Assembly (NCBI RefSeq): GCF_020329435.1 | Contig: NZ_JAGKJK010000016.1 | Location: forward strand, 62,001 to 126,000 | From: Bradyrhizobium hereditatis | GTDB taxonomy: Bacteria > Pseudomonadota > Alphaproteobacteria > Rhizobiales > Xanthobacteraceae | Length of the DNA: 64,000 nucleotides | Direction of reading: 5' to 3' | Part shown: piece by piece, positions 39,566 to 48,719 of the stretch | Layout of the letters: each line of letters starts with the position of its first letter | Numbering within the stretch: position 1 is the first letter of the stretch | Made by a program: the position numbers and the translations under genes | Notes under the pieces: generated by a model | The model's input: the letters and a program-made list of their open reading frames with translations, nothing else | Told to the model about the DNA's origin: nothing | Databases searched by the model: none

Positions 39566-40684
39566 TTAGGAGCCCTTCGGATGGATTTCGGCGTAGTTGC
39601 CCTTGGCGTCCCACTTGTAAACGACGTAGTCGATCACCTTGATGTCACCCTTGGCATCGAAGCCCAGCTTGCCCAGCACGGTGTCCCATTCGCCGGCCTT
39701 GATGGTCTCCATGACCTTCTTCGGCTCGGTGGTCTTTGCCTTCGCCACCGCCTGCGTCCAGACCTGCATCGCGGCGTAGGTGTAGAGGGTGTAGCCTTCG
39801 GGATCGATGTTCTTGCCCTTGAACTTCTCGACGATCGCCTTTGCGGTCGCCTTGTTGCGCGGATCGGGGCCGAAGGTGAACAGCGTGCCCTCCGCGGCCG
39901 GACCGGCGATCGAGGCGAACTCCTTGTCGTTCAGCGCGTCGCCCGCCATCAACACCGTCTTGAGGCCCTGGTCGCGCATCTGGCGCAGAATGAGGCCGGA
40001 TTCTTGATGATAGCCGCCGACAAAGACTAGATCGATACTGTCGCGCTTCAGGCGCGACACGATCGCGTTAAAGTCCTTGTCGCCCTTGTTGTAGGACTCG
40101 AACATCTTTTCGGTGACGCCGGCCTTGTTGAGCGCCTTCTTGGTTTCGTCGGCGAGACCCTTGCCGTAAGTGGTCTTGTCGTTGAGGATGGCGATGTTCT
40201 TGCCCTTGTAGTTCTTGACGATGTAATCGGCGGCAACGAGGCCCTGCTGATCGTCACGGCCGCAGACGCGCGCCACGTTCCACAGCTTGCGCTCGGTGAA
40301 TAGCGGGTTGGTCGAGGCCGGTGTGATCTGCAGCACGTTGCCGTCGGCATAGGCTTCCGACGCCGGGATCGACGACGACGAGCAGAAGTGGCCGGCAACG
40401 AACGGGATCTTGGCGCTGGCGAACTTTTCCGCGACCGAGCGTGCCTGCTTGGGATCGCAGGCATCGTCGCCGATCTGCAGCGCGAGCTTCTTGCCGAGCA
40501 CGCCGCCGGCGGCGTTGATATCGGCCACGAATTGTTCGGCGCCGTTCTTCATCTGCCGGCCGAATGCGGATTCGCCGCCCGTCATCGGGCCCACCACTGC
40601 GATGGAGATGTCCTGCGCCAGCGCGGTGGTCGACAGCGCCAACGATGCGCCCAATGCCAGGCCGATGAGTTTCAGTGATTTCAT
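39566..40684 (-). CDS. periplasmic binding protein of a branched-chain amino acid-type ABC transporter
   Basis: The 372-residue protein has a signal peptide cleaved after LSTTALA (about 23) and the LivJ/LivK-type two-lobe fold: DISIAVVGPMTGGESAFGRQ, GKKLALQIGDDACDPKQA, VAGHFCSSSSIPAS and LVFVGGYHQESGL. It delivers its ligand to the liv-type permease encoded upstream. ATG 40684 is chosen for the signal peptide and the GAGGA before it. It lies 168 bases downstream of livF, enough for its own promoter. Family members bind branched-chain amino acids but also aromatic acids, urea or amides; the adjacent pca genes make an aromatic ligand possible. Confidence 0.9.
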   Translation of the reverse strand: MKSLKLIGLALGASLALSTTALAQDISIAVVGPMTGGESAFGRQMKNGAEQFVADINAAGGVLGKKLALQIGDDACDPKQARSVAEKFASAKIPFVAGHFCSSSSIPASEAYADGNVLQITPASTNPLFTERKLWNVARVCGRDDQQGLVAADYIVKNYKGKNIAILNDKTTYGKGLADETKKALNKAGVTEKMFESYNKGDKDFNAIVSRLKRDSIDLVFVGGYHQESGLILRQMRDQGLKTVLMAGDALNDKEFASIAGPAAEGTLFTFGPDPRNKATAKAIVEKFKGKNIDPEGYTLYTYAAMQVWTQAVAKAKTTEPKKVMETIKAGEWDTVLGKLGFDAKGDIKVIDYVVYKWDAKGNYAEIHPKGS

Positions 40685-40852
40685 GAGAGATCCTCGCAGG
40701 TCAGTCGATTTCGGGAAATACCCGGGCAGGCCGGGTACGAAAATCACGCCCATTGTCGGCTGATTTTACCGCGAAGTCATCGGCAAATTTCGGGCAAACC
40801 CATAGTCCGTTCGCCGCATCTTGCCGCAGCACGTTCCGGGGAGGTGGGCGCG

Positions 40853-41587
40853 CTACTCCCGCCGGCCGCCTTCCAGATAGGCGGCGCGGATCTCCGGGCG
40901 CTGCAGCAATTCGCTGCCGGTTCCTGACAAGGTGATCAGGCCGTTGACCATGACATAGCCGCGATGGGCCAGTTTCAGCGCATGGTTGGCGTTCTGTTCG
41001 ACGATCAGGACGGTGAGGCCGTCCTGCCGGTTCAGCGTTCTGATCGCATCGAAAATCTGCCGCGCGATCAGCGGGGCGAGCCCGAGCGAAGGCTCGTCCA
41101 GCATCAGAAGGCGCGGCCGGCTCATCAGGGCTCGGCCGATCGCCAGCATCTGCTGCTCGCCGCCGGACAGCGTGCCGCCACGCTGGGTCATGCGTTCCTT
41201 GAGCCGCGGGAACAACGCGAAGACGCGTTCCAGGCCGCTCGCGCGATCGGCCTCGCTGCTGTCGGTCGCATCAGCGCCCATCTGCAGGTTTTCCGCCACG
41301 CTCATGCGCGGGAAGATGCGGCGCCCCTCGGGCGACTGCGCGATGCGCAGCCGCGCAATCTCATGCGTAGGCACGCCGGTGATGTCACGGCCATCGAACT
41401 CGATGCGGCCGGCGCGGGCGCGCGGCCGGCCGAAGATCGTCATCATCAGCGTCGACTTGCCGGCGCCGTTGGCCCCGATCAGGGCGACAATTTCCCCGGC
41501 ATTGATGTCGAGGTCGACACCCTTCAGCGCCTCGATCTTGCCGTAGGCCGCGCGCAGCGAGCGGATCGCGAGCAGGGGCTGGGTCAT
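40853..41587 (-). CDS. livF: ABC transporter ATPase, LivF type
   Basis: This 244-residue ABC ATPase has Walker A GANGAGKS (38-45), the signature TLSGGEQQMLAIGRAL, Walker B LLMLDEPSLGLAP, and the short LivF-type C-terminus. It powers uptake together with livG and the livH/livM permeases. Its ATG overlaps the stop of the inserted DUF559 ORF as ATGA, so its translation is now coupled to that ORF rather than to livG. Family assignment is firm; the exact substrate of the transporter is not. Confidence 0.92.
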   Translation of the reverse strand: MTQPLLAIRSLRAAYGKIEALKGVDLDINAGEIVALIGANGAGKSTLMMTIFGRPRARAGRIEFDGRDITGVPTHEIARLRIAQSPEGRRIFPRMSVAENLQMGADATDSSEADRASGLERVFALFPRLKERMTQRGGTLSGGEQQMLAIGRALMSRPRLLMLDEPSLGLAPLIARQIFDAIRTLNRQDGLTVLIVEQNANHALKLAHRGYVMVNGLITLSGTGSELLQRPEIRAAYLEGGRRE

Positions 41588-41976
41588 GACTCGTCCCCCT
41601 TGCCGCCGGGCGCAAACGTCTCGGTTCTCCCTCCCCCTGAAAGGGGGAGGGTTGGGGTGGGGGTAGCCGCCGCTTGCGCGAGCCTCTCGGTATGCGCGAG
41701 CAGGTCGCTGAGCACGCCCTCGAGATTCAACAGAACATCATTGTTCCAGTAGCGGACAACGGTGACACCCCTCTCGGCAAGCCACTGCGTTCGGCGATCG
41801 TCGGCTTCCTTCATTTGTTCGGCGTGCTGTCCGCCGTCCACTTCGACGGCCAGGCGGAGCGGTGGACAATAAAAATCGACTATGAACGGTCCGACCGGGT
41901 GCTGCTTCCTGAAAGAAAAGCCATTGAGCTGGGCGCGGCGCAACGCAAGCCATAACTTTGTTTCTGCGTCGGTCAT
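41584..41976 (-). CDS. DUF559-family PD-(D/E)XK-like endonuclease, inserted between livG and livF
   Basis: The 130-residue protein has the DUF559 domain, related to very-short-patch repair (Vsr-type) and PD-(D/E)XK nucleases: MTDAETKLWLALRRAQLNGF, FRKQHPVGPFIVDFYC and LAVEVDGGQH, with the Asp of VDF and the Glu-x-Asp of EVDG as the likely metal site, then VVRYWNNDVL. Function in vivo is unknown. A GTG at 42009 is an alternative start. The last 25 or so codons (TPTLPLSGGGRTE...) run through the left palindromic repeat and into the livF leader, so the stop codon is borrowed from the livF start overlap. Codon use in the tail is dictated by the repeat. Confidence 0.75.
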   Translation of the reverse strand: MTDAETKLWLALRRAQLNGFSFRKQHPVGPFIVDFYCPPLRLAVEVDGGQHAEQMKEADDRRTQWLAERGVTVVRYWNNDVLLNLEGVLSDLLAHTERLAQAAATPTPTLPLSGGGRTETFAPGGKGDES

Positions 41977-42081
41977 GTTTGCGCGGAGATTTCGTGCGCG
42001 CGCGGTCACAGCTTTCGTGCGGGAAAAGCGTGACCCCCACCCGCCCGCTTCGCGGTCGACCTCCCCCTTGCAGGGGGAGGT
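41629..42081 (-). mobile_element. putative DUF559-bearing element bounded by inverted palindromic repeats
   Basis: The left end holds CCCTCCCCCT-GAA-AGGGGGAGGG (41629-41651) followed by GGGGTGGGGGT (41654-41664). The right end holds ACCCCCACCC (42033-42042) followed inward-to-outward by ACCTCCCCCT-TGC-AGGGGGAGGT (42059-42081). The two ends are the same palindromic unit in opposite orientation, hairpin outside and G-run inside. TCGGTT flanks both sides (41621-41626 and 42081-42086) and could be a target duplication. The DUF559 ORF is the only gene inside. That this is mobile is inference. Confidence 0.5.
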
Positions 42082-42101
42082 CGGTTTATCGCGTGACACG
42101 C

Positions 42102-42931
<830 letters not shown>

Positions 42932-42935
<4 letters not shown>

Positions 42936-44251
42936 CCGTGGCCCTCCTTCACGAGGTCGGACGAGATCGCCTCTTTGCGCGCGAGGAACACGGTTGGTGC
43001 GCGATGGCCGACCAGGCCGCGCGGCCGCCAGATCATGAGCAGCACCATCGCCATGCCGAACACCAGCATGCGGTACTGGTCGAGCCCGCGGAACAGCTCG
43101 AAGCCGCCGATCATGGTGAGCGCGGCCAGCGCCACGCCGAGCTGCGAGCCCATGCCGCCCAGCACCACGATCGCCAGCACCAGCGCCGATTCATGGAAGG
43201 TGAAGGACTCCGGGCTAATGAAGCCTTGCCTGGTCGCGAAGAACGCGCCGGCTAAACCACCGAACATCGCCCCCGTCGCAAATGCCGTGAGCTTGGTCGT
43301 GGTAGTGTTGATGCCAAGTGCGCGGCAGGCAACCTCGTCTTCGCGCAACGCCTCCCAGGCGCGGCCGATGGGCAGGCGGCGCAGGCGGATCGTGACCCAG
43401 TTGGTGAGCAGCGCCAGCGCCAGGATGATGTAAAACAAAAATACAATGCGATGGGTCGGCGAAAATTCGATGCCGAGCAGCGCCGCCAGCCCGTCGTCGG
43501 CAGGCGTAAGGGGAATGCCGAACAGCGTCGGGCGGGGAATGCCGGTGACCCCGTTCGGTCCGCCTGTCAGCGTCTGCCAGTTGATCAGGACAAGGCGGAT
43601 GATCTCGCCGAAAGCGAGCGTCACGATAGCGAGATAGTCGCCGCGCAGCCGCAGTACGGGAAAGCCGAGCAGCACACCCCAGAACGCCGCTAGAATGCCG
43701 GCGAGCGGCAGGCAGATCCAGAACGACAGCCCGAAATTGGTGGCAAGCAGCGCGTAGGAGTAGGCGCCGACCGCGTAGAACGCGACATAGCCGAGGTCGA
43801 GCAGGCCGGCGAGGCCCACCACCACGTTCAGTCCCCATCCGAGCATCACATAGGTGAGCACGAGGATGGCGAGGTCGAGAATGTAGCGCTCGTCGTAGAA
43901 CAGTACCGGCACCAGGAACGTGAACACCAACAGGGCCGGGGGCAGCAGCCGCCCGGCGAGCGACAGCGCGTTTTGCACCGGTGCCGGCATCACCTTGCCG
44001 GCATCGACCGGGCCCCACCATTGCCGCAGCAATTCGATAAGGATGCTGCCGCCGAACACGGCCGCCACCATGACGGCGAGGTCGCCAAAACGCGTCCAGT
44101 AGGTCAGTTGTCCGTCGGGACCGGCTTCGGTGCGAATGCCGATCATCAGCGAGAAGAGTACCAGCGCGACCAGCGCGCTGATCAACGATTTCTTGAGGAT
44201 GAAAGCGGCGCCAGGGGTGCGCGAGGTTTGGGCGGCGGGGGTCGCGGTCAC
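42932..44251 (-). CDS. livM: ABC transporter permease, LivM type
   Basis: The 439-residue permease has about ten or eleven membrane helices and the LivM/LivH family core: LNVVVGLAGLLDLGYVAFYAVGAY, LRLRGDYLAIVTLAFGEIIRL, and the EAA-like cytoplasmic loop GRAWEALREDEVACRALGIN that contacts the ATPase. It carries the long N-terminal extension seen in alphaproteobacterial LivM. I use GTG 44251, 12 bases past the livH stop region, because the frame upstream (to 44380) runs through livH. The last residues overlap livG. Confidence 0.9.
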
Positions 44252-44262
44252 GCGGCAGCCCG

Positions 44263-45180
44263 TCAGACTTTTTCGACTTCGGGCCGGCCGAGCAGACCGG
44301 TCGGAAGGAAGATCAAGACCACGATCAAAATCGAGAACGCCGCAACGTCCTTGTATTCGACGGAGAAATAGGCCGACCACAGCGTCTCGATCAGCCCGAT
44401 CAGAAGACCGCCCAGCATCGCGCCGGGCAGGGAGCCGATGCCGCCGAGGACAGCGGCGGTAAACGCCTTGATGCCGGCGACGAAGCCCATGAAGAAGTCG
44501 ACCAGCCCGTAATAGAGCAGGTACATCATGCCGGCCACCGCGGCGAGCGCCGCCCCGATCACGAAGGTCATGGAAATCGTGCGGTCGACGTCGACGCCGA
44601 GCAGCGCCGCCATGGTCTGGTCCTGCTCGCAGGCGCGCATGTCGCGGCCGAGCCGCGTGCTCGATACCAGCCAGGTGAACAGCGCGAGCAGCACCACGGT
44701 GGTGACGACGACGATGATCTGGATGTTGGAAAGCTGCACGATGAAGCCTTCGGCGCCCTCATGTAGCGTGTAGCCGCCGGTGATGATCGGCGGCACCGGC
44801 TTGACGCGCGCACCCTGTGCTACCTGGGAATAATTTGTCAGTACGAACGACATACCGATCGCGGAGAGCATCGGCGCGAGGCGGAAGGAATGCCGCAGCG
44901 GCCGGTAGGCGATGCGCTCCACCGTCCAGCCATAGAGCGCAGTGATCGCCATCGACACCAGCAGCACGACCAGCAGGATCAGCGGGATGGCGGTGAGCCC
45001 GAACGAGACCAGGATCAGGAAGGTGATCAGGGCGATGAAACCGCCTATCATGAAAATATCGCCATGGGCGAAATTGATCATGCCGACGATGCCGTAGACC
45101 ATCGTATAGCCGATGGCGATCAGGCCGTAGATCGAGCCGAGCACAAGGCCATTGATCAGTTGCTGAGCGAAATAATCCAT
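44263..45180 (-). CDS. livH: ABC transporter permease, LivH type
   Basis: The 305-residue permease has about eight membrane helices, beginning FAQQLINGLVLGSIYGLIAIG, with the family motifs MINFAHGDIFMIGGFIA and the coupling loop GRDMRACEQDQTMAALLGVD. It is the first gene of the liv operon, and the 276-base interval upstream (45181-45456) should contain the promoter. That interval shows no ORF of note. The operon order livH-livM-livG-livF then binding protein is standard except for the inserted DUF559 gene. Substrate is not determined by the permeases. Confidence 0.92.
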   Translation of the reverse strand: MDYFAQQLINGLVLGSIYGLIAIGYTMVYGIVGMINFAHGDIFMIGGFIALITFLILVSFGLTAIPLILLVVLLVSMAITALYGWTVERIAYRPLRHSFRLAPMLSAIGMSFVLTNYSQVAQGARVKPVPPIITGGYTLHEGAEGFIVQLSNIQIIVVVTTVVLLALFTWLVSSTRLGRDMRACEQDQTMAALLGVDVDRTISMTFVIGAALAAVAGMMYLLYYGLVDFFMGFVAGIKAFTAAVLGGIGSLPGAMLGGLLIGLIETLWSAYFSVEYKDVAAFSILIVVLIFLPTGLLGRPEVEKV

Positions 45181-45456
45181 GCGCTGCCGTTTTTTGTTTG
45201 AGGACGCGGCGAGAGCTCCGGCAGCCCATGACGACGCGTCGTGTCGTTTTTCTAACAGGTGGGAACCGGGGGCGGCAACAGCGCCAGGTGCGGCTTAATC
45301 GGCTTGTACAGAGCTAGTTTGCGACAGTGGTTCCAGTGCCACGGTCCGGCCACGCCTTTGCCTTGCGATCATCGCAAGCGGAACCGCTGTTCCGTCGCAA
45401 CCATCCCGGCGGGGCTTCGTTAAGTCCGACTGCGTCTAAACAACGGAGGTCCCTCG

Positions 45457-45603
45457 ATGAACAAGATGAACCAGAACCCGGGTCAGCAGAACCAGAATCC
45501 GGGTCAGAAGCCTGGTCAGCAGCAGCAAGGCGGCGGCCAGAAGCCGGGCCAGCAGCAGCAGGATCCAGGCCGTCAGGGACAAAACCCGAGCCAGGACCGC
45601 TAG
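45457..45603 (+). CDS. 48-residue Gln/Asn/Pro/Gly-rich repetitive protein
   Basis: ATG 45457 has GGAGG seven bases upstream and opens a 48-codon ORF made almost entirely of variations of NQNPGQ and KPGQQQQ. There are no hydrophobic residues beyond two Met, so the product would be fully disordered and soluble. A terminator follows 28 bases after the stop (45632-45660). The independent ribosome-binding site and terminator argue for a real gene in spite of the low complexity. Function is unknown; stress-related small hydrophilic proteins have similar composition, which is only an analogy. Confidence 0.6.
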   Translation: MNKMNQNPGQQNQNPGQKPGQQQQGGGQKPGQQQQDPGRQGQNPSQDR

Positions 45604-45631
45604 CCGGACTGGTCGGATAGAGACTTAAGAG

Positions 45632-45660
45632 GTCCCGTCGAAAGGGCGGGACTTTTCTTT
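45632..45660 (+). terminator. rho-independent terminator after the Gln/Pro-rich small gene
   Basis: GTCCCG (45632-45637) pairs with CGGGAC (45647-45652) around a 9-base loop and is followed by TTTTCTTTTG on the plus strand. Confidence 0.7.
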
Positions 45661-45672
45661 TGTGCACGCTTC

Positions 45673-45805
45673 GTGTCCCGGACGCGGCGCAGCGCCGCTT
45701 GGCGGTGCGACGCAGAGCCGGGACCCCCATACAGGCACCCCGATGCGGCCACCTGGGTCCCGGCTCTGCGTCGCGTCATTTCATGCCGCGCCGCGTCCGG
45801 GACAC
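45673..45805. repeat. long intergenic palindromic repeat
   Basis: Outer arms GTGTCCCGGACGCGGC (45673-45688) and its exact complement (45790-45805), and inner arms GCAGAGCCGGGACCC (45712-45726) and complement (45755-45769), make a nested hairpin. It fills the gap between the small gene's terminator and pcaC. Confidence 0.75.
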
Positions 45806-45818
45806 GCGCGTGGCCCAG

Positions 45819-46211
45819 CTACCCCTTCATCAGACCGAGTTCCGCGATGATCGCATTCGCTTCCTTGACTGCATGGTTGGCCGCCGGCACGCCGCAATAG
45901 ATCGCCTGCTGCAGCAGGATTTCCTTGATGTCATCAGGCGTGAAGCCGCCTTCCGCCAGCGCCGCGCGGACATGCAGGCGGAATTCATCCCACTGTCCCA
46001 GCGCCACCATGGTGCCGATCACGAGCACGCGGCGGGTGCGGTGGTCGAAATGCGGCCGGGTCCAGATGTCACCCCAGGCGTAACGGGTGATCAGGTCCTG
46101 AAAATCGGTGTTGAACGCGTTGCGATTCTTGATCGACTTGTCGACCCATTCATTGCCGAGCACCTTGCGGCGCTGAGCCATGCCGTCGTCGCGGCGCTTG
46201 TTGTCGTCCAT
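45819..46211 (-). CDS. pcaC: 4-carboxymuconolactone decarboxylase
   Basis: The 130-residue protein belongs to the carboxymuconolactone decarboxylase family and, by context, is PcaC, which decarboxylates gamma-carboxymuconolactone to beta-ketoadipate enol-lactone in protocatechuate breakdown. Visible are RRKVLGNEWVDKS, the ITRYAWGDIWTRP block, VLVIGTMVALGQWDEFRLHV and the active-region EILLQQAIYCGVPAANHAVK. It is the third gene of a pcaB-pcaD-pcaC run. A palindromic element of about 85 bases separates it from pcaD. Confident because family and neighbours agree. Confidence 0.92.
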   Translation of the reverse strand: MDDNKRRDDGMAQRRKVLGNEWVDKSIKNRNAFNTDFQDLITRYAWGDIWTRPHFDHRTRRVLVIGTMVALGQWDEFRLHVRAALAEGGFTPDDIKEILLQQAIYCGVPAANHAVKEANAIIAELGLMKG

Positions 46212-46224
46212 CAGTGTCTCCTCC

Positions 46225-46309
46225 CGTCATTGCGAGCGAAGCGAAGCAATCCATATCGCCACTCGGGATAGAATGGATTGCTTCGTCGCTTGCGCTCCTC
46301 GCAATGACG
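46225..46309. repeat. intergenic palindromic repeat between pcaC and pcaD
   Basis: The left arm CGTCATTGCGAGCGAAGCGA begins at 46225 and the right arm ends GCTCCTCGCAATGACG at 46309; arms share AGCAATCCAT/ATGGATTGCT near the centre. It has GTCAT/ATGAC ends like several other elements in the window. Confidence 0.75.
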
Positions 46310-46319
46310 TCCTTGGTTG

Positions 46320-47102
46320 TCAGCGTTGCGTCAGAAAACCGATCACCGCCTCGGTGAAGGCGTGCGGCTGCTCGACATTGGAAATATGCGCGGCGTCGAG
46401 GATGGTCATGCTCGCGCCGGGAATCCGGCTGCGCATGAATTCTCCGTCCGCGATCGTGGTCGACATGTCGTGACGTCCGGCGATGACGAGCGTCGGGCTC
46501 TTGATCTTGGGCAACAGCTCGCGCTGGTCGAGCGTCGACAGCGCCTCGCAGCAGGCGATGTAACCCTCGACTGGCGTCGTCAGCATCATCGCCTTCATGT
46601 TGGCGGCGACCTGCGGCTGCCGCTCGCGAAAATCGGCGGTTAGCCAACCCGCCAGCACGGCATCGGCCACCGCGGCGATGCCGCCTTCCTTCACCGCCTT
46701 GATGCGGTCGTTCCAGCGCGTCGGATCCGGGTAATAGCAGGTGGTGTTGGCCAGGATGATTTTGCCAAACCTGTCGGGCGCGTTGGCCCCGAGCCATTGC
46801 CCGACCATGCCGCCCATCGACAGTCCGCACCAATGCGCTTTCGCAATGTTGAGATCGTCGAGGATCGCCAGCACGTCGCGGCCGAAGCGTTCCAGCGAGT
46901 AGGGGCCGGGCGGCACGCTCGACTTGCCGTGGCCGCGCCGGTCGTAGCGGATGACGCGGAACACTTGCGTCAGCGCTTTCATCTGCGGCTCCCACATCTG
47001 CATGGTGGAGCCCAGCGAATTCGACAGCATCAGCGTCGGTCCGCCGTCGCGGCCTTCGACGGATACGTTGAGCAGGCACCCGTCGGCGTTGATCATCGGC
47101 AT
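46320..47102 (-). CDS. pcaD: 3-oxoadipate enol-lactonase
   Basis: PcaD hydrolyses beta-ketoadipate enol-lactone to beta-ketoadipate. The 260-residue alpha/beta hydrolase has the nucleophile elbow GLSMGG (S95), the acidic residue in AGRHDMST (D212) and the histidine in DAAHISNVEQP (H239); the oxyanion region LSNSLGSTMQMW (27-37) is typical of PcaD rather than of other hydrolases. It lies between pcaB and pcaC on the same strand, with palindromic repeats on both sides. The pathway from protocatechuate would also need pcaG/pcaH and pcaI/J/F, which are not in the window. Confidence 0.93.
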   Translation of the reverse strand: MPMINADGCLLNVSVEGRDGGPTLMLSNSLGSTMQMWEPQMKALTQVFRVIRYDRRGHGKSSVPPGPYSLERFGRDVLAILDDLNIAKAHWCGLSMGGMVGQWLGANAPDRFGKIILANTTCYYPDPTRWNDRIKAVKEGGIAAVADAVLAGWLTADFRERQPQVAANMKAMMLTTPVEGYIACCEALSTLDQRELLPKIKSPTLVIAGRHDMSTTIADGEFMRSRIPGASMTILDAAHISNVEQPHAFTEAVIGFLTQR

Positions 47103-47118
47103 GTTCCAAAACCTCCAC

Positions 47119-47205
47119 TGTCATGCGCGGACTTGATCCGCGCATCCATCCAAGAAAGAGTCATTTCAGGATGGATGGATTGCCGGGTCAAGCCCGGCAA
47201 TGACA
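47119..47205. repeat. intergenic palindromic repeat between pcaD and pcaB
   Basis: TGTCATGCGCGGACTTGATC (from 47119) and the matching right arm ending GTCAAGCCCGGCAATGACA (47205) form an imperfect hairpin with a central ATCCATCC/GGATGGAT pairing. It shares GTCAT/ATGAC ends with other elements here. Confidence 0.75.
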
Positions 47206-48561
47206 TCAACCGTTGTCCAGTGAAGCAAGCAAACGGTCGATCAGCGCTTGCGAAGCGCCCTGATAGGCCATCGGCTCGAACAGTTTTGCGATTTCCTCGT
47301 TGCCGAGCTCGGCGATGACCTTGGCATCCGCGCACAGCACGTCGCGCAGATGCTTCTTGTCCTTGACCGCCTGCTTGCTCGCCGTCTCCACCAGATGATG
47401 CGCATCGCTCTTGCCGATCTTTTCAGCGAGCCGCATCGCCACCGCTTCCGCCATGATCAGCCCATGGGTCGCGTCGAGATTCTGGCGCATGCGCGCGGCG
47501 TCGACTTCCAGCCCCTCCGCGATGTCGACGATTGCGGCGAGCGCGCCCGAGGTGACGAGCATCAGCGTCGGCAGCGTCGGCCATTCCGCGTGCCACGGAC
47601 CAGCGCTGCGCTCATGCTCCTGCACTTGTGCGGCAAGGATGGTGGCCGCGAGATTCGGCGCCATGGTGGCTGCGGCGAGCGCGCTGGCGGCCGCGACGGG
47701 GTTGCGCTTGTGCGGCATGGTCGAGGAGCCGCCGCGGCCTTCGCCCGACGGCTCAAAGGCCTCACCGACATCGGTCTGCATCATCAGCGAAATGTCGCGC
47801 GCGATCTTGCCGCAGGTGCCGGCAAGAATTGCGAATACCGACGCCGCCTCCGCGATACGGTCGCGGTGGGTGTGCCAGGGCGCGTCGGGCAAGGGCAGCT
47901 TCAGCTCTTCGGCCAGCCTTTGCGCGACTTGCAGTCCCTTGTCGCCGAGCGCGGCGAGTGTGCCGGCGGCGCCGCCGAACTGCAGCGCCAGCGTCTCGCT
48001 GCGCAACCGCTTGAGCCGCAGCTTCGAGCGGTGCAGCGCTGCGGCATATTCGGCGAGCTTCAATCCGAACGGCATCGGCAGCGCATGCTGCAGCCAGGTG
48101 CGGGCGACCACCGGGGTATCGCGGTGCCCGCGCGCCAGCCCGGCAAAGCCTGCGATCGCGTGATCGATGTCGGCGAGCAGCACATCGATACCGGCGCGAA
48201 GGCCGAGCATGGCGCCGGTGTCGATCACGTCCTGGCTGGTCGCGCCCCAATGCACATAGCGCGCCGCGTCGGCATGCGCCTTGGCGACATCAGACGTCAG
48301 CGCCTTGACGAGGGGGATCGCCAGATTGCCGGATTTGGTTGCCGCCTCGGCCAGCGCGGCGAGTTCGAATGATTCGGCCTTGCACGCATTCGTGATCGGC
48401 ATCGCCGCGCTGGCCGGAATCACTCCGGCCGCGGCCTCAGCGCGCGCGAGCGCGGCCTCGAAATCCAGCATGTTCTGCAGGCATGCGGTATCATTGCATA
48501 CCGCGCGCATCGCGGCGCTTGACAGCATCGGGGCAAACAAAGGGGATAGGGACGTGCTCAT
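47206..48561 (-). CDS. pcaB: 3-carboxy-cis,cis-muconate cycloisomerase
   Basis: PcaB closes 3-carboxy-cis,cis-muconate to gamma-carboxymuconolactone. The 451-residue protein is a fumarase/aspartase superfamily member with the signature GGSSTMPHKRNP (277-288), HWGATSQDVIDT (104-115) and TWLQHALPMPFGLK (155-168). The N-terminal segment SLSPLFAPMLSSAAM is typical of PcaB. It is the first gene of the pcaB-pcaD-pcaC run and divergent from coxG, with 158 bases between them. The purB homologue at 17315 belongs to the same superfamily but differs in these motifs. Confidence 0.93.
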   Translation of the reverse strand: MSTSLSPLFAPMLSSAAMRAVCNDTACLQNMLDFEAALARAEAAAGVIPASAAMPITNACKAESFELAALAEAATKSGNLAIPLVKALTSDVAKAHADAARYVHWGATSQDVIDTGAMLGLRAGIDVLLADIDHAIAGFAGLARGHRDTPVVARTWLQHALPMPFGLKLAEYAAALHRSKLRLKRLRSETLALQFGGAAGTLAALGDKGLQVAQRLAEELKLPLPDAPWHTHRDRIAEAASVFAILAGTCGKIARDISLMMQTDVGEAFEPSGEGRGGSSTMPHKRNPVAAASALAAATMAPNLAATILAAQVQEHERSAGPWHAEWPTLPTLMLVTSGALAAIVDIAEGLEVDAARMRQNLDATHGLIMAEAVAMRLAEKIGKSDAHHLVETASKQAVKDKKHLRDVLCADAKVIAELGNEEIAKLFEPMAYQGASQALIDRLLASLDNG

Positions 48562-48719
48562 CTGTGCGACCTAACCATCCCGGCCTATCCATGCCAATGC
48601 CCTTGTCGCCTTTGCACGTGTTGCAGGTGCGAATTTGAATTGCTTTATCGCCCTTCCTTTTGCCGCGGGCGTGCTTTACTTGGAGAGACCAGGTTAGAGT
48701 GATCCAGGAGGGCAGTCCC

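Noticed and set aside
45673..45805. Insertion sequence remnant with terminal inverted repeats
   Set aside because: Only about 130 bases of nested palindrome with no transposase fragment or clear target duplication. It is better described as a REP-like intergenic repeat.
47206..48561. Second purB (adenylosuccinate lyase) gene
   Set aside because: Same superfamily, but the GSSTMPHKRNP signature, N-terminus and pcaD/pcaC neighbours identify pcaB.
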